A DNA stretch of 64,000 nucleotides from Planctomycetota bacterium (GTDB taxonomy: Bacteria > Planctomycetota > UBA1135 > UBA2386): assembly GCA_014192625.1 (NCBI GenBank), contig BJHM01000002.1:62001-126000 (forward strand), given 5' to 3'. The notes below the pieces were generated by a model. The model worked only from the letters and a program-made list of their open reading frames with translations. It ran no database searches and was not told the DNA's origin. Shown piece after piece: positions 10,901 to 21,738 of the stretch. Positions within the stretch are counted from its first letter, which is position 1. Every line of letters begins with the position of its first letter. The position numbers and the translations under genes are program-made.

Positions 10901-11674
10901 GAACTGCCGACCGGCGTGCTTGAGATGGTCAAGGTCTACGTGTCGACCAAGCGGCGCATCTCGGTGGGCGACAAGATGGCCGGCCGCCACGGCAACAAGG
11001 GCGTCATCAGCAAGATCCTCCCGCAGGAGGACATGCCGTTCCTTGCCGATGGCACGCCAGTCGACATCGTGCTGAACCCGCTCGGTGTGCCGAGCCGTAT
11101 GAACGTCGGTCAGATCCTCGAGACCCACCTTGGCTGGGCTGCGAAGAAGCTCGGCTTCCGGGCGATCTCGCCGGTGTTCGATGGTGCTTCGGAGCAGGAC
11201 ATCGAAGCGGCTCTGATCAAGGCTGGCTTTGCCACGGACGGCAAGTCGATTCTGTATGACGGACGAACTGGTGAGGCATTCACTCAGCGAGTTACTGTCG
11301 GCACTCTCTACATGCTGAAATTGCATCACTTGGTCGACGACAAGGTGCATGCTCGCGCCACTGGGCCATACTCGCTCATCACCCAGCAACCGCTGGGCGG
11401 CAAGGCTCGCTTCGGTGGTCAGCGCTTTGGCGAAATGGAAGTGTGGGCATTGGAGGCGTATGGCGCCGCCAATGTTCTGCAGGAGTTGCTGACCGTGAAG
11501 TCTGACGACGTCGACGGTCGCACGAAGATTTACGAAGCCATGGTCAAGAACGAGAACATCCTCGAGCCGGGTACTCCGGTTTCGTTCGGTGTTCTTTGCA
11601 ACGAGATCAAGGGCCTTGGCCTCAACATTGAGTTGCACAAGCGGGGCACGGCGGAATCGGCGATGCCCGGCTGA
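7967..11674 (+). CDS. rpoB: RNA polymerase beta subunit
   Basis: Beta forms half of the catalytic cleft of RNA polymerase. The 1235-residue protein is complete. The rifampicin-binding region is visible ([37 protein letters not shown]) with the sensitive-type Asp, His and Ser retained. The downstream fork-loop ([15 protein letters not shown]) and the C-terminal signatures ([36 protein letters not shown]) are normal. I chose ATG 7967 ([12 protein letters not shown]); an in-frame TTG lies three codons earlier at 7958. It lies 67 bases before rpoC. Confidence 0.98.
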   Translation: METVVYGHYKSVAEIPDLVEMQTRSYRDFLQPESAPNRRKVEGLEALLREVFPIYSYDKSLCLEYVSYELGRPRYTVEECRKLRLTYGYPFKIRVRLVKPEPVEEEIYLGEIPIMIGGGEFIINGSERVTVSQLHRSPGVDFSVELSAGDKKLHSCWIIPERGSWIEINVTKKDAIAVRIDQSGKFSCSTLLRAMDIKFSTDAAVLREFYNVEKVVRKKSDPEAKFAKALVSGYAVGDIVDAASGEPFVRSGEEITEEAARAISQSELKEVEVLRDPEDLLILNTLREDTTNSHEEALLKIYQRLRPGNPPQIEKARDLFKEKFFDETRYRLGRVGRFRLNRKFSTEIPESKQTLSAGDFVQAIRYILELRAGRGELDDIDHLGNRRVRTIQELAGDEFRKGFLKLRRTAQERMNLENVDTVTPRNLINSKTFSSAIEYFFGRGELSQVVDQTNPLSQLAHERRLSALGPGGLNRKRAGFEVRDVHISHFGRLCPIETPEGANIGLISSLAIYSSLDEYGFLTTPYLIVKNGKLTDEVVRLRADEENNAVLAPADSEIDKSGKLIGDEHGRVVARVKGDPTLIDTKEVQYLDVSPKQIVGVSASLIPFLEHDDANRALMGSNMQRQAVPLLTSEPPIVQTGMEEVVAHNSSMLVKARKGGTVSYVDATRIVIGDDVYKLRKFEGLNERTCQNQVPIVKPGQKVKTNEVLADGAATKLGVLALGKNLTVAFMPWDGYNYEDAILLSENLVKEDVYTSIHIDEFDIEIRETKLGREEFTRDIPNVSERALRYLDETGIVRVGTRVKPGDILVGKVAPKSKSELTPEEKLLHAIFGRAGEDVKNASLEVPTGVEGIVIAAEKFSRKVNLTENERTRNLEEIKSAEVEFLKLYRSSTRRMLEEAKELAGKALVGLDGKKVQVTDEMLILDLRGIRDRVRVIAEEQDEKVRAELVARLQESSDRIEEAETEKNKLVNRLSRGDELPTGVLEMVKVYVSTKRRISVGDKMAGRHGNKGVISKILPQEDMPFLADGTPVDIVLNPLGVPSRMNVGQILETHLGWAAKKLGFRAISPVFDGASEQDIEAALIKAGFATDGKSILYDGRTGEAFTQRVTVGTLYMLKLHHLVDDKVHARATGPYSLITQQPLGGKARFGGQRFGEMEVWALEAYGAANVLQELLTVKSDDVDGRTKIYEAMVKNENILEPGTPVSFGVLCNEIKGLGLNIELHKRGTAESAMPG

Positions 11675-11741
11675 CCTGGATACGCACGCGGACGTTGTTT
11701 TGACTCTTTTCAGCTAGACCTAAACAGAGCAGGCGGGCCCG

Positions 11742-14700
11742 ATGGTTGAGACCATCTACGACAAGATTAACGACTACGCATCGGTCACGATTCGGTTGGC
11801 TTCACCAGAAGACATCCGCTCGTGGTCGTTTGGCGAAGTTAAGAAGCCTGAAACCATCAACTACCGCACGTATCGTGCGGAACGTGACGGTTTATTCTGC
11901 GAACGCATTTTCGGTCCTGAGAAGGACTGGGAGTGCTCTTGCGGAAAATATAAGGGCATCAAGCACAAGGGTATCATCTGCGACAAGTGCGGTGTGATGA
12001 TCACGCACAGTCGGGTGCGCCGCAAGCGCATGGGGCACATCAACCTTGCTGCTCCAGTAGGTCACATCTGGTTCTTCAAGGCCATGCCGTCCCGAATGGG
12101 AACGCTGCTTGGCATGAAGACTGCCAGCCTCGAGAAGACGATTTACTTCCAGGACTACGTAGTCATCGATCCAGGTGACACGCCGCTAAAGCCGCAGCAA
12201 TTGCTGTCGGAAGACGAATACCGTCAGTCGCGCCAGAAGTATGGCAATTCGTTCGTCGCCATGATGGGCGCCGAAGCGATTCGCGAGCTGCTGCGTCGAT
12301 TGAACCTCGTCGAGCTCTCGGATTCGTTGCGCGAAGACCTGAAGCGCACGGAGAGCAAGCAGAAGATCAAGGACATCATCAAGCGGTTGAAGACCGTTGA
12401 GATGCTCAATGACTCGGGCAACAAGGCTGACTGGATGGTGTTGGATGTGATCCCGGTCATTCCACCGGATTTGCGTCCGCTCGTCCTGCTCGATAGCGGC
12501 AACTTCGCTACTTCAGATCTAAACGATCTCTACCGCCGCCTGATCAACCGCAATAACCGGTTGAAGAAGCTGCTCGATCTCAATGCACCTGAGGTCATCA
12601 TTCGCAACGAGAAGCGAATGTTGCAGCAGTCCGTCGACGCGTTGTTCGACAACGGCCGCTGTCGCCGTCCGGTCCTCGGCTCGAGCAACCGTCCGCTCAA
12701 GTCACTGACTGACATGATCAAAGGCAAGCAGGGTCGCTTCCGCGAAAACCTGCTCGGCAAGCGCGTCGATTACTCAGCGCGTTCGGTCATCGTTGTTGGC
12801 CCTGATCTGAAGCTGCACCAGTGCGGCTTGCCAAAGTTCATCGCCCTTGAGTTGTTCCAGCCGTTCATCATTCGCCGCCTGAAGGAACTCGGCCACGCCG
12901 ATACCATCAAGTCCGCGAAGAAGATGTTGGAGCGCAAGGAAGAGGAGGTCTGGGACATCCTTGAAGAGGTGATTCAGAATCACCCAGTGCTGCTGAACCG
13001 CGCGCCGACGTTGCATCGCATGGGTATCCAGGCTTTCGAGCCGGTGCTTGTCGAGGGCAATGCGATTCGCATCCATCCGCTAGTCTGCGCCGGCTATAAC
13101 GCCGACTTCGACGGCGACCAGATGGCAGTGCACCTGCCGTTGTCGCTTGAAGCGCAGATCGAAGCCAGCACTCTGATGCTGTCGATCAATAACATCTTCT
13201 CGCCGGCGCATGGTGGACCAATCATCGCGCCAAACCAGGACATCGTTCTTGGTTGCTACTTCGCCAGCCTGCAACGGCCGGGTGAGATCGGCGAGGGCAA
13301 GGTGTTTGCCGGTAAGGATGAAGTTTGGATGGCCTCTGCCATGGACAAGGTGCATATCCACGCTCGGATCAAGGTCCTGTTCCCAGCCGACATTGAGGTC
13401 CGCAACCAGGGTTCGACTACGCGCACCGACGGCAAGACGCTGGTCGAGACAACTCCGGGTCGCGTCATCTTCAACGAGATCTTGGAGAAGGGCATGCCCT
13501 TCTACAACCACGACCTCGACAAGAAGGGCCTGGCCAACATCATTGCTGACTGCCAGTTGTTGCTCGGCCGCGACGCTACGCTGCGTCTGCTCGACAACAT
13601 GAAGGAGATGGGGTTCAAGTCGGCGACACGTGCCGGCATCTCCTTCGGCAAGGACGACATGATCGTTCCGCCAACCAAGGAGAAGATCATTGCGCAGACC
13701 CAGAAAGAGGTGGAGAAGATCCATCTCGCTCACAAGCGCGGCATCATCACCGAGGGCGAGCGTTACCTGAAGGTCATCGACGCGTGGACTCACGCTCGTG
13801 AACGCATCGGCGAGGACATGCTGCACGAGTTGCGCAACGACACTCGCGATGGCAGGCTCTACGTCAACCCGATCTTCTGCATGATCATGTCGAAGGCGCG
13901 TGGTTCGGTGGAGCAGATCCGCCAGCTCGCCGGCATGCGTGGTTTGATGGCCAAGCCGTCAGGCAAGATCATCGAGGTGCCGATTCGCGCTAACTTCCGC
14001 GAAGGCCTTCGTGTGCTTGAGTATTTCTCGTCGACGCACGGCGCTCGCAAGGGCTTGGCCGACACGGCACTGAAGACCGCTGACTCTGGTTACCTCACGC
14101 GCAAGCTTGCCGACGTCGCCCAAAACGTGGTGATCTCGGTGAACGATTGCGGTACCCAAAATGGCGTCGAGAAGGGAACGGTCTACCAGGGCGACAAGGT
14201 CGCGGTTTCGTTCGTTGACTCGGTGCGCGGCCGTGTTGCTCGTCGGTCGATCGTCGACCCGATGACCGATGAGGTCATCTTGCACGAGAACGAGATCATC
14301 ACCATTGAGCTTGCACGCCGCGTCGAGCGCGTGGTCACCAGTGAGCGAATCATGGTTCGCTCGCCGCTCAGCTGCGAATCGCCGATCGGTATCTGTGCTC
14401 GTTGTTACGGGATGGATTTGTCGCGCAGTCAGCTGGTCGAGCCCGGTCTCGCGGTTGGCATCATTGCCGCGCAGTCCATTGGTGAGCCTGGCACGCAGCT
14501 CACGATGCGCACGTTCCACATCGGTGGCACGGCGTCAAAGAAAGTTGAAGAAAGCGAGATCAAGAACAAGCGCGCCGGTCGCGTGCAGTTTGCGAATCTC
14601 GATTCCGTGCCGCTGCCAGAAGGCCTTGAAACAGCCGTTGGTGGTAGGACCATCGTTCTGAAGCGGCGTGGTGAAATCATCATCGTCGACACGAAGGATC

Positions 14701-15947
14701 GCGAGCTCGAGCGCTTCTCTGTGCCACTCGGTGCCGTCGTGCACGTTGTCGAGGGCCAAGAGGTCAAGGAGAACTCGGTGATCGTGTCTTGGGACCCGCA
14801 CCACAATCCGATTCTCGCCGAGGTTACGGGTGTCGTGCGTTACGAGGACGTCCTCGAGGGCAAGACTTTCCGTATCGAGCGCGACGCGGATACCAAGGTT
14901 CAACGCAAGGTGCTCATCGAGCATAAGGGCGAGTTGCATCCGCAGGTCCTCATCGAGGACGAGAACGGCAACCGTTTGTCGATCAATCCGTTGCCTGAGA
15001 AGGCTTACATCGAGGTTGAGAACGGGCAGAAGGTTGTCGCTGGAACCCTGCTCGCCAAGACCCCGCGCGAAATCATGGGCACCCAGGACATCACTGGTGG
15101 TCTGCCGCGCGTCACCGAGCTATTCGAAGCGCGTCGGCCGAAGGAGCCTGCAGTATTGGCTTCGATCGACGGCATCGTCGAGCTGGGTGACAAGCGTCGT
15201 GGCAAGCGCACCATCATCCTGAAGGGTGAGGGTGGCATTGAGCAGGAACACTTGGTTCCTCAGGGCAAGAACTTGCGAGTCCATCGCGGTGACCACGTCA
15301 AGGCTGGCGAGGCGCTGATCGACGGACCGTTGGTGCCGCATGACATCTTGGAGATTCAGGGCGAGAAGGCGGTGCAGAACTATCTGCTGCGTGAAGTCCA
15401 AACGGTCTATCGCGCGCAGGGTGTGAGCATCGACGACAAGCACATTGAAATCATCCTCGCGCAGATGATGCGCAAGATGCAGGTCGAGGATCCAGGCGAC
15501 AGCGATTTCTTGCCTGGCGCAGTCGTCGACAAGTTCCGCTTTAGCGACGCCAACAACCTGTTGCGCACCGAGCGCAAGAAGCCCGCGACCAGTTCGCCAC
15601 TGTTGCTCGGCATCACGAAGGCCTCGTTGCAGTCGGACTCATTCATCTCGGCAGCGAGTTTCCAGGAAACCACCAAAGTTCTCACGGAAGCAGCACTCGC
15701 AGGCAAGCGTGACAACCTGGTTGGCCTCAAGGAGAACGTGATCCTTGGTCACTTGGTTCCGACTGGCACTGGCTTCCGCGATTACCAGAAAACACGCGTT
15801 CGCAAGAACATCGACCTCCAAGCTGCAGCCGAAGAACTCGGCCGCATGAGCAAGCAGGGATTCCTCGACACCGGCGGTCCGATCATTCGGCTCGAAGGAA
15901 TCGATGATGAGCCTGTCGCTGCGTCTGAAGAGGCCGCAAAGTCATAA
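11742..15947 (+). CDS. rpoC: RNA polymerase beta-prime subunit
   Basis: Beta-prime carries the catalytic Mg-binding loop of RNA polymerase, seen here as NADFDGDQM with Asp 455, 457 and 459. The 1401-residue length matches E. coli. The N-terminal zinc ribbon reads CSCG with a later CDKCG, and the second zinc site near residue 880 reads [13 protein letters not shown]. The trigger-loop/bridge region ([18 protein letters not shown]) is intact. No intein or frameshift is seen. It follows rpoB as expected. Confidence 0.98.
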   Translation: MVETIYDKINDYASVTIRLASPEDIRSWSFGEVKKPETINYRTYRAERDGLFCERIFGPEKDWECSCGKYKGIKHKGIICDKCGVMITHSRVRRKRMGHINLAAPVGHIWFFKAMPSRMGTLLGMKTASLEKTIYFQDYVVIDPGDTPLKPQQLLSEDEYRQSRQKYGNSFVAMMGAEAIRELLRRLNLVELSDSLREDLKRTESKQKIKDIIKRLKTVEMLNDSGNKADWMVLDVIPVIPPDLRPLVLLDSGNFATSDLNDLYRRLINRNNRLKKLLDLNAPEVIIRNEKRMLQQSVDALFDNGRCRRPVLGSSNRPLKSLTDMIKGKQGRFRENLLGKRVDYSARSVIVVGPDLKLHQCGLPKFIALELFQPFIIRRLKELGHADTIKSAKKMLERKEEEVWDILEEVIQNHPVLLNRAPTLHRMGIQAFEPVLVEGNAIRIHPLVCAGYNADFDGDQMAVHLPLSLEAQIEASTLMLSINNIFSPAHGGPIIAPNQDIVLGCYFASLQRPGEIGEGKVFAGKDEVWMASAMDKVHIHARIKVLFPADIEVRNQGSTTRTDGKTLVETTPGRVIFNEILEKGMPFYNHDLDKKGLANIIADCQLLLGRDATLRLLDNMKEMGFKSATRAGISFGKDDMIVPPTKEKIIAQTQKEVEKIHLAHKRGIITEGERYLKVIDAWTHARERIGEDMLHELRNDTRDGRLYVNPIFCMIMSKARGSVEQIRQLAGMRGLMAKPSGKIIEVPIRANFREGLRVLEYFSSTHGARKGLADTALKTADSGYLTRKLADVAQNVVISVNDCGTQNGVEKGTVYQGDKVAVSFVDSVRGRVARRSIVDPMTDEVILHENEIITIELARRVERVVTSERIMVRSPLSCESPIGICARCYGMDLSRSQLVEPGLAVGIIAAQSIGEPGTQLTMRTFHIGGTASKKVEESEIKNKRAGRVQFANLDSVPLPEGLETAVGGRTIVLKRRGEIIIVDTKDRELERFSVPLGAVVHVVEGQEVKENSVIVSWDPHHNPILAEVTGVVRYEDVLEGKTFRIERDADTKVQRKVLIEHKGELHPQVLIEDENGNRLSINPLPEKAYIEVENGQKVVAGTLLAKTPREIMGTQDITGGLPRVTELFEARRPKEPAVLASIDGIVELGDKRRGKRTIILKGEGGIEQEHLVPQGKNLRVHRGDHVKAGEALIDGPLVPHDILEIQGEKAVQNYLLREVQTVYRAQGVSIDDKHIEIILAQMMRKMQVEDPGDSDFLPGAVVDKFRFSDANNLLRTERKKPATSSPLLLGITKASLQSDSFISAASFQETTKVLTEAALAGKRDNLVGLKENVILGHLVPTGTGFRDYQKTRVRKNIDLQAAAEELGRMSKQGFLDTGGPIIRLEGIDDEPVAASEEAAKS

Positions 15948-15955
15948 CATAAGAG

Positions 15956-15974
15956 CCTCAGGCAAAGCCTGGGG
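15956..15974 (+). terminator. Weak hairpin after rpoC
   Basis: CCTCAGGC and GCCTGGGG form an 8-bp stem (one G-T pair) with an AAA loop. A pyrimidine-rich stretch follows, not a clean T-run. It may partly terminate rpoBC transcripts or act as an attenuator before rpsL, which begins 60 bases later. Confidence 0.4.
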
Positions 15975-16034
15975 TTGCATTCTCCCTTTCCTTCTCTATC
16001 GTTCCCGCCCCGCTTTCCCGGATTCAGACCGCAA

Positions 16035-16409
16035 ATGCCCACGATCAATCAGCTGGTGCGCAAGGGCCGCAAGAAGATCAAGTACAAGAGCAAGTCGCCT
16101 ATTCTTGATGGCTGCCCGCAGAAACGCGGCGTATGCCTTCAAGTGAAGACGATGACGCCAAAGAAGCCTAACTCCGCACTGCGCAAGATTGCGCGTGTGC
16201 GCCTGAGCAATGGCAAGGAAACGACCGTCTACATCCCCGGTGAAGGCCACAACCTTCAAGAGCACTCGATTGTGCTAATCCGTGGTGGCCGTGTCCGCGA
16301 CTTGCCAGGTGTCCGCTACCACATCCTCCGCGGATGTCTCGACGCCTCTGGCGTTGAGAATCGTCGCCGTAGCCGTTCTAAGTACGGCACGAAGCGCCCC
16401 AAGAAGTGA
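16035..16409 (+). CDS. rpsL: Ribosomal protein S12
   Basis: S12 sits at the decoding centre and controls accuracy. At 124 residues it is full length. The two loops where streptomycin resistance usually arises are wild type: [11 protein letters not shown] and [13 protein letters not shown] 16035 gives the universal N terminus [14 protein letters not shown]; the frame is open further upstream but without family similarity. There is no clear Shine-Dalgarno site. Confidence 0.97.
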   Translation: MPTINQLVRKGRKKIKYKSKSPILDGCPQKRGVCLQVKTMTPKKPNSALRKIARVRLSNGKETTVYIPGEGHNLQEHSIVLIRGGRVRDLPGVRYHILRGCLDASGVENRRRSRSKYGTKRPKK

Positions 16410-16450
16410 TCCATTGAGCCTAGCCGTAACCTCGAGCCGCTGACCCATTC

Positions 16451-16924
16451 ATGCCTCGTTCCTACAAGACCACTGAAGTTTTCCTCAAGGGCGATCCTCG
16501 CTATAACAGCAAGCTCGCCAGCAAGATCATCAACAAGCTGATGTTGCAAGGAAAGAAGAGCACTGCCCAGCGCGCGTTCTACGAAGCGCTCGACATCGTC
16601 CTGAAGAAAGTCGAAAACGTGGACCCGGTCGACGTATTCACCAAGGCGATTGAGAACATCAAGCCACGTGTCGAAGTGCGCAGCAAGCGCGTCGGTGGTG
16701 CGACCTACCAAGTGCCGAAGGAAGTCAACAAGCGCCGCCAGCAGAGCTTGGCGATTCGCTGGTTGATTGATGCGACCCGCGCCAAGCGGGGCAAGCCGAT
16801 CGGCAAGCGCCTGTCTGAAGAACTGTTCGATGCCTACAACAATCAGGGCGCCGCAGTTACCAAGAAGGATAACGTCCACAAGATGGCCGAGGCGAACAGC
16901 GCTTACAGCCACTTTGCATGGTAG
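16451..16924 (+). CDS. rpsG: Ribosomal protein S7
   Basis: S7 nucleates assembly of the 30S head. The 157-residue protein has the standard helices and the conserved block RVGGATYQVPKEVNKRRQQSL, ending HKMAEANSAYSHFAW. It follows rpsL by 41 bases. Two hairpins, the second a strong terminator, follow it, so the str transcript appears to stop here rather than continue into the EF-G-like gene. Confidence 0.97.
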   Translation: MPRSYKTTEVFLKGDPRYNSKLASKIINKLMLQGKKSTAQRAFYEALDIVLKKVENVDPVDVFTKAIENIKPRVEVRSKRVGGATYQVPKEVNKRRQQSLAIRWLIDATRAKRGKPIGKRLSEELFDAYNNQGAAVTKKDNVHKMAEANSAYSHFAW

Positions 16925-16968
16925 TCACGAAGGTGCGCTGAGGCGCACCGCGCTGCTATCCGCAGACT

Positions 16969-17003
16969 CGAGCCGGCCAAAGTGCCGGCTCGCGTTGTTT
17001 TCT
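16969..17003 (+). terminator. Rho-independent terminator after rpsG
   Basis: CGAGCCGGC and GCCGGCTCG form a perfect 9-bp stem with a CAAAGT loop, followed by the T-rich tail CGTTGTTTTCT. A second perfect hairpin (GGTGCGC/GCGCACC, loop TGAG) lies just upstream at 16932-16949. This is the strongest terminator seen in the window. It separates rpsG from the EF-G-like gene. Confidence 0.8.
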
Positions 17004-17052
17004 GGGCGCTTGTGCAGTTGAGCTTTGCGCCGCTTGCGGCAGGATGTTGTTT

Positions 17053-19050
17053 ATGGACCGCCTCCGCACGATTGGAATCGTCGCGCACATTGATGCGGGC
17101 AAGACGACTTTGGCTGAGCACATCCTTTGCGATGCTGGCAGGCAGTCGAGTGCCGGCGCTGTCGATGAAGGCACAGCGGCGATGGATTGGATGCGGCAAG
17201 AGCAGGAGCGTGGCATCTCGATTGTTGCCGCCGCGACAACGGTGCAGTGGCGCGATTGCGAATTGCAACTCGTCGACACTCCTGGACACGTTGATTTTAC
17301 TGCAGAGGTAGAGCGTTGCCTCCGGGTGCTAGACGGTCTAGTTGTGGTGATCGATGGCATGCGCGGTGTTGAGTCGCAAACGCGAACGATTTGGCGCCAT
17401 GCGGATCGCTGGCGTTGTGCGCGCATCGCCTTCATCAACAAGCTCGATCGCGAGGGTGCCGATTTTGCCGCTGCAGTGGCGACTCTGGCGGCGGCCTTTG
17501 TGTGCCGGCCATTGCCCATCGTGGTGCCGTTGCTCGATGCCAACGGCCGCGTAGCGGGCCTAGGTCATGTTTTGCGTGGCAGCGCGAGTTGGTTTTTCTC
17601 GGAGCCGGATGCTGCCCAACTTAAACAGATCGCCATCACCCTTACGCGCGCGCGCGAAGTGCTCGTTTTGGCCTGCGCTGATTTTGATGAAGCGATCCTC
17701 GCAAGCTTTGTTGCCGGTCGTGAGATCCCTGCCGAACTGTTGCAGTGCGCGTTGCGACGCGCATGCATGGATGGCGTAGCCGTGCCGGTGGTTTGTGGTT
17801 CCGCATTGCTCGATCACGGGATTGAGTGGCTACTCGACGCGGTGTGTGACTTCTTGCCAGCTCCTAGGGAGCGCGTTCGCACTGGGGTCGAAGAGGCGTT
17901 TCCGATTGCCGACCCAAAGGCGCTGCTGGCAGCGTTGGTTTTTAAAATCGAGCATGATGGTCGCGAAGTTCGCAACTATGTGCGGATCTTCCAGGGCATC
18001 TTGCGCGAAGGCGATTTGATCGAACTTGCGGCGTCGGGTGCCATTGTCAAAATCGACGAACTGTGGCGCATGCATGCCGCACGGCACGAGCGGGTCGCAA
18101 GTGGTGAGCCTGGGATGATCTTGGTTTTGCGCAGCGCAACAGAACTACGAACCGGCGACACTCTGCGCGCCATTGGCTCCAACCTCAAACTTTTGGCGCC
18201 AGAGTTTTCGGCACCGGTGATCGGCGCATGTTTTGAACCGAAAACGGAAGCCGATCGGGAGCCGATGCTGCAGGGGCTTGAGGAGTTGCGCTTGGACGAT
18301 CCGACCTTGCGGATTGAGCGTGACCAAGAAACAGGTTTGCCACTCGTGCTCGGCATGGGGGAGTTGCATCTGGATGTGGTAGCCGACCGGTTGCGAGCGC
18401 GCCGCACGTGCACGTTTACTCAAATGCGACCCCAGGTTGCGAGGCGGGCAACCGTGCTAGCAAGCGGGGCTGCGCGCGCCACCGTGCATGCGCCAGTGGG
18501 GACTAGTGCCGCCAGCGTAGGAATGCAGATCATGAGGGCCGACGGCACAGACCCAGAGGCGGTGCAGGTCAAAGCCCTGCCAGGCGTTGTCCTCAGTGGC
18601 GAGTTGACGCACGCGATCGTCGAAGCGGCTTGTCTGCGCGGGTGCAGTATGCGCTCTGTATTGGTCACAGTTACGGAGTGCAACACCGACGCAGCGGGTG
18701 AAGCTGGCGAAGTGCTGATCAATCAGGCGGCGCGGTTTGCGATGGAAAAGGCGATTGCAAAGGCCGAGCCCGTAATACTCGAACCGATGGTTATTTTCGA
18801 AGTGCGCTGCCCACAAGAGAACCGGGTTTCGGTGCACGCCGACCTCACGATGCGGAATGCACTGATCCGCCAAGTGAGTGCCGGCCAAATGGGTGCAGTT
18901 CTGCGAGGGCGCGGGCGGCTGGCAGCTTTTCTTGGCTACACCACGCGGCTGCGTTCCATCACAAAGGGGCAAGGCGATGTGCAACTGCAGCCGGATGGCT
19001 ATGAGCCAGAGCGATTCAGCGAAGATCTTGCGATGTTGCCAAGAATTTGA
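17053..19050 (+). CDS. Divergent elongation factor G-like GTPase
   Basis: EF-G moves tRNA and mRNA through the ribosome, and some paralogues act instead in ribosome recycling. This copy occupies the usual fusA position after rpsG but is strongly diverged. The 665-residue length is a little under the usual 690-700. G-domain motifs are present: AHIDAGKTT (11-19), EQERGISIVAAATT (switch I, with Ser where Thr is usual), DTPGHVDF and NKLDREGADF. Domain III keeps GMGELHLDVV. Domains IV-V are recognisable but altered (SVHADLTMRNALIRQV where VMGDLNSRRGQI is typical). ATG 17053 is preferred over ATG 17044 because GCAGG lies nine bases upstream. A terminator before it suggests separate transcription. 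It could be an EF-G paralogue or a fast-evolving sole EF-G. Confidence 0.85.
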   Translation: MDRLRTIGIVAHIDAGKTTLAEHILCDAGRQSSAGAVDEGTAAMDWMRQEQERGISIVAAATTVQWRDCELQLVDTPGHVDFTAEVERCLRVLDGLVVVIDGMRGVESQTRTIWRHADRWRCARIAFINKLDREGADFAAAVATLAAAFVCRPLPIVVPLLDANGRVAGLGHVLRGSASWFFSEPDAAQLKQIAITLTRAREVLVLACADFDEAILASFVAGREIPAELLQCALRRACMDGVAVPVVCGSALLDHGIEWLLDAVCDFLPAPRERVRTGVEEAFPIADPKALLAALVFKIEHDGREVRNYVRIFQGILREGDLIELAASGAIVKIDELWRMHAARHERVASGEPGMILVLRSATELRTGDTLRAIGSNLKLLAPEFSAPVIGACFEPKTEADREPMLQGLEELRLDDPTLRIERDQETGLPLVLGMGELHLDVVADRLRARRTCTFTQMRPQVARRATVLASGAARATVHAPVGTSAASVGMQIMRADGTDPEAVQVKALPGVVLSGELTHAIVEAACLRGCSMRSVLVTVTECNTDAAGEAGEVLINQAARFAMEKAIAKAEPVILEPMVIFEVRCPQENRVSVHADLTMRNALIRQVSAGQMGAVLRGRGRLAAFLGYTTRLRSITKGQGDVQLQPDGYEPERFSEDLAMLPRI

Positions 19051-19061
19051 GGTTGCAAAGC

Positions 19062-19090
19062 TTGACCTGCGCGAGCAGCAACGCTATCGT
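19062..19090 (+). promoter_or_regulatory. Probable sigma-70 promoter of the S10 superoperon
   Basis: TTGACC (19062-19067) and TATCGT (19085-19090) have an ideal 17-base spacer and lie 12 bases after the EF-G-like stop. A leader of about 120 bases precedes rpsJ and could hold regulatory structure. Confidence 0.6.
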
Positions 19091-19216
19091 GCTAGGCCGT
19101 CCTCGCTCCAGGGAGAACATCTTTGATGTAACCCCTTGCGGCGATTGAGATTACGGCGAAAGCACTAAAAGCCTGCGTCAGCAGCATTTGTTCCTAAGCT
19201 ACGACTAAAAAGTCCC

Positions 19217-19528
19217 ATGCAAGAAAAAATCCAGATCCGGATGGAGGCTTACGACCACGAGGCCTTGGACCAGGCTGCACTGGATATCGTGGAGACTTCG
19301 AAGCGCACCGGCGCCCGCGTGGCTGGTCCAGTCCCGCTGCCAACTCGCATCGAGCGCTACACAGTGCTTCGCTCGCCGCACGTCGACAAAAAGAGCCGCG
19401 AGCAGTTTGAAATCCGCACGCACAAGCGGCTGATATATATCACCGAGCCGACCACCAAGACGGTGGACGCGCTCAGCAAGCTAAACATGCCTGCTGGTGT
19501 GGACATCCGCATCAAGGCTGCAACGTAA
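19217..19528 (+). CDS. rpsJ: Ribosomal protein S10
   Basis: S10 belongs to the 30S head and also serves as NusE in antitermination. The 103-residue length is normal. The conserved block [20 protein letters not shown] and the tail ([12 protein letters not shown]) are present. It is the first gene of the ribosomal superoperon. Normally rplC follows; here rplD follows after only 78 bases with no trace of L3. Confidence 0.97.
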   Translation: MQEKIQIRMEAYDHEALDQAALDIVETSKRTGARVAGPVPLPTRIERYTVLRSPHVDKKSREQFEIRTHKRLIYITEPTTKTVDALSKLNMPAGVDIRIKAAT

Positions 19529-19606
19529 GCCCCGTAGCGGCTAGCCCGACCCAGTTCGCTGGGCCGAGCTCGCCAAACCGAACGAACAGAAAACCAGAAG
19601 CGTCCA

Positions 19607-20245
19607 ATGGCTGAGGTCAAAGTCTTGCAGGGTGGATCCGTCAAGTCGACGGATGTTGACACCGCGCTGTTCGGCACTCGCGTGCTCGGTCGCACCTTGA
19701 AGGATGCGGTCGTCATGTATGAGGCCAATGCCCGCGCCGGCACGGCGAAGGCGAAGACTCGCAGTGAGGTTCACGGCCCGAACAATAAGCTCTGGCCGCA
19801 GAAGCACACTGGCCGCGCGCGCATGGGAACCGCCAAGTCGCCACTGTGGCGCGGTGGTGGTGTTGCGTTCCCGCCGCATCCGCGTGATTACAGCTACCAC
19901 ATGCCGGTGAAGGCTCGTCGCGCAGCCGTCCGCAACGCTTTATACAGCAAGTTCAACGATGGTGAAGTTGCTGTGGCGGAGGGTTTCTCGGTCGATAAGC
20001 CGAGCACCAAGATTGCAGTTGGCATCTTGGCGAAGCTTGGCATGGGTCGGAGCGCCACGGTGGTGACGGATAAGTTGGATCGCAACTTGGTCCTGTCGCT
20101 GCGGAATGTCCCCTGGATCGATGTCTGCTGTGTAAAGGACCTCAACGCGCGGCAGGTGCTGTTGCGTCGCTGGCTGGTTCTGACACCAGCGGCACTTGAG
20201 GCTTTGAAGGCTCAGTTTGGCAAGACCGAACAGCAGGCGAGCTAA
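19607..20245 (+). CDS. rplD: Ribosomal protein L4
   Basis: L4 lines the nascent-peptide tunnel and in some bacteria represses the S10 operon. The 212-residue protein has the tunnel loop region rich in basic residues ([20 protein letters not shown], where GTGRARQGS is typical) and the globular body ([16 protein letters not shown]). It follows rpsJ directly, which marks the missing rplC, and precedes rplW by 12 bases. Confidence 0.94.
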   Translation: MAEVKVLQGGSVKSTDVDTALFGTRVLGRTLKDAVVMYEANARAGTAKAKTRSEVHGPNNKLWPQKHTGRARMGTAKSPLWRGGGVAFPPHPRDYSYHMPVKARRAAVRNALYSKFNDGEVAVAEGFSVDKPSTKIAVGILAKLGMGRSATVVTDKLDRNLVLSLRNVPWIDVCCVKDLNARQVLLRRWLVLTPAALEALKAQFGKTEQQAS

Positions 20246-20257
20246 CAAGTAGAAGCC

Positions 20258-20548
20258 ATGGCCAATCCAAATATCTACTACAGCCTGATCCGTCGGCCGC
20301 TCGTAACAGAGAAGTCGACTGCGATGCAGGAACTGCGTAATCAGTTCACCTTCGAAGTTGCCCCTGAAGCTAACAAGTCCGAGGTGAAGAAGGCGATCGA
20401 GACCCTGTTCAAGGTCAAGGTCGAGGCTGTCAATATCGTCAACCTGCCGGGTAAGACGCGGAAGACGTTTGGCCGCCCCGGTGAAACACCCTCCTGGAAG
20501 AAAGCGATCGTGACCCTGCGTAAGGGCGACTCGATCGAGGTCGCCTAG
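20258..20548 (+). CDS. rplW: Ribosomal protein L23
   Basis: L23 lies at the tunnel exit and docks trigger factor and SRP. At 96 residues it is full length, with RRPLVTEKSTAMQE near the N terminus and the second basic strand (NLPGKTRKTFGRPGETPSWKK). It lies in the normal place between rplD and rplB. Confidence 0.96.
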   Translation: MANPNIYYSLIRRPLVTEKSTAMQELRNQFTFEVAPEANKSEVKKAIETLFKVKVEAVNIVNLPGKTRKTFGRPGETPSWKKAIVTLRKGDSIEVA

Positions 20549-20574
20549 TCGCGCGAGCGCCATAGGATTACGAT

Positions 20575-21435
20575 ATGCCCATCAAGGTCTACAAGCCGAC
20601 GTCTGCTGGTCGCCGCAACTCTTCGGTGCTGGATTTCTCGCACCTTACAAAGGGTAAGCGTCGCGAGAAGGGTCTGACCGTTCGTTTGCACGATAAGGCT
20701 GGTCGCAATGCTCACGGCAGCATTACCTCGCGGTTCCGAGGTGGTGGTGCGCGCCGCATGTATCGCGAGATTGACGCGCTGCGCAATAAGGATGGCGTTC
20801 CGGCGAAGGTTGCTGCGATCGAATACGATCCAAACCGCACCGCCGACCTTGCCCTTTTGCATTACGCAGATGGCGAGAAGCGTTACATCCTTGCTCCTAA
20901 GGGCTTGCTGGTTGATATGCAGGTGATTTCTGGCGACCGAGTAGAGCCGGAGGTCGGCAACTGCATGTTGCTGGAGAACATCCCGCTCGGTCTGCAGATT
21001 CACAATGTGGAACTGCAGCCAGGTCGCGGCGGTCAGCTAGCGCGTTCCGCGGGGAATAAGTGTCAGTTGCTGGCTCGCGACGGCGAATACGCTGTGTTGA
21101 TTATGCCGTCGGGTGAAATGCGCAAGGTTCACATTCGCTGCCGTGCGACCATTGGCCAGATTGGCAACGGTGACTGGCAAAACATTCGCTGGGGCAAGGC
21201 GGGCCGTGTCCGTCACTTGGGTCGTCGGCCGCATAACCGCGGCACTGCCCAAAACCCAGTTTCTCACCCGATGGGTGGTGGTGAAGGTCGTACTGGCGGT
21301 GGTCGTCATCCTTGCTCGCCAACTGGTGTGCTGAGTAAGGGTGGAAAGACGCGCCGCGGTAAGGCGAGCAGTAATCAGTTCATCCTCCGGCGTCGTCCGC
21401 CGGGCAAACACGTAGCAGTCGGCAGCGGCACGTAA
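20575..21435 (+). CDS. rplB: Ribosomal protein L2
   Basis: L2 is required for subunit joining and peptidyl transfer. The 286-residue protein is complete (start [32 protein letters not shown] near residue 55). The conserved loop near the peptidyl-transferase centre reads [20 protein letters not shown] rather than the common NPVDHPHGGGEG. The key His is kept, but the neighbouring Asp is Ser and the second His is Met. This may be a lineage trait. The gene is 26 bases after rplW and 18 before rpsS. Confidence 0.97.
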   Translation: MPIKVYKPTSAGRRNSSVLDFSHLTKGKRREKGLTVRLHDKAGRNAHGSITSRFRGGGARRMYREIDALRNKDGVPAKVAAIEYDPNRTADLALLHYADGEKRYILAPKGLLVDMQVISGDRVEPEVGNCMLLENIPLGLQIHNVELQPGRGGQLARSAGNKCQLLARDGEYAVLIMPSGEMRKVHIRCRATIGQIGNGDWQNIRWGKAGRVRHLGRRPHNRGTAQNPVSHPMGGGEGRTGGGRHPCSPTGVLSKGGKTRRGKASSNQFILRRRPPGKHVAVGSGT

Positions 21436-21453
21436 ACCAGGAGGATCAGAGCC

Positions 21454-21738
21454 ATGAGTCGTAGCATTAAGAAAGGGCCTTACATCAACGAGAAGTTGAT
21501 GAAGAAGGTCACGAAGCAGATCGCCAAGGGTACCAAGGATCCGATCCAGACATGGTCGCGCGCAAGTGTGATCGTTCCTGAGTTTGTCGGCCATACCTTC
21601 ATGGTGCATAACGGTCGCGTCTTCCTGAAGGTCTTTGCGACCGAGGATATGGTCGGCCACCGGCTCGGAGAGTTCTCCCCGACCCGCACGTTCCGTGGTC
21701 ATAGCAAGAAGGTCGTCGAGGAGGCGCCGGCTCCATGA
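21454..21738 (+). CDS. rpsS: Ribosomal protein S19
   Basis: S19 pairs with S13 in the 30S head and contacts the A-site finger. The 94-residue protein has the classic start [19 protein letters not shown] and the block [23 protein letters not shown] good site AGGAGGATC precedes the start. It overlaps rplV by four bases. Confidence 0.97.
   Translation: MSRSIKKGPYINEKLMKKVTKQIAKGTKDPIQTWSRASVIVPEFVGHTFMVHNGRVFLKVFATEDMVGHRLGEFSPTRTFRGHSKKVVEEAPAP

Noticed and set aside
10637-11638. 333-codon minus-strand frame opposite rpoB
   Set aside because: It is a shadow of a conserved essential gene, with no family similarity.
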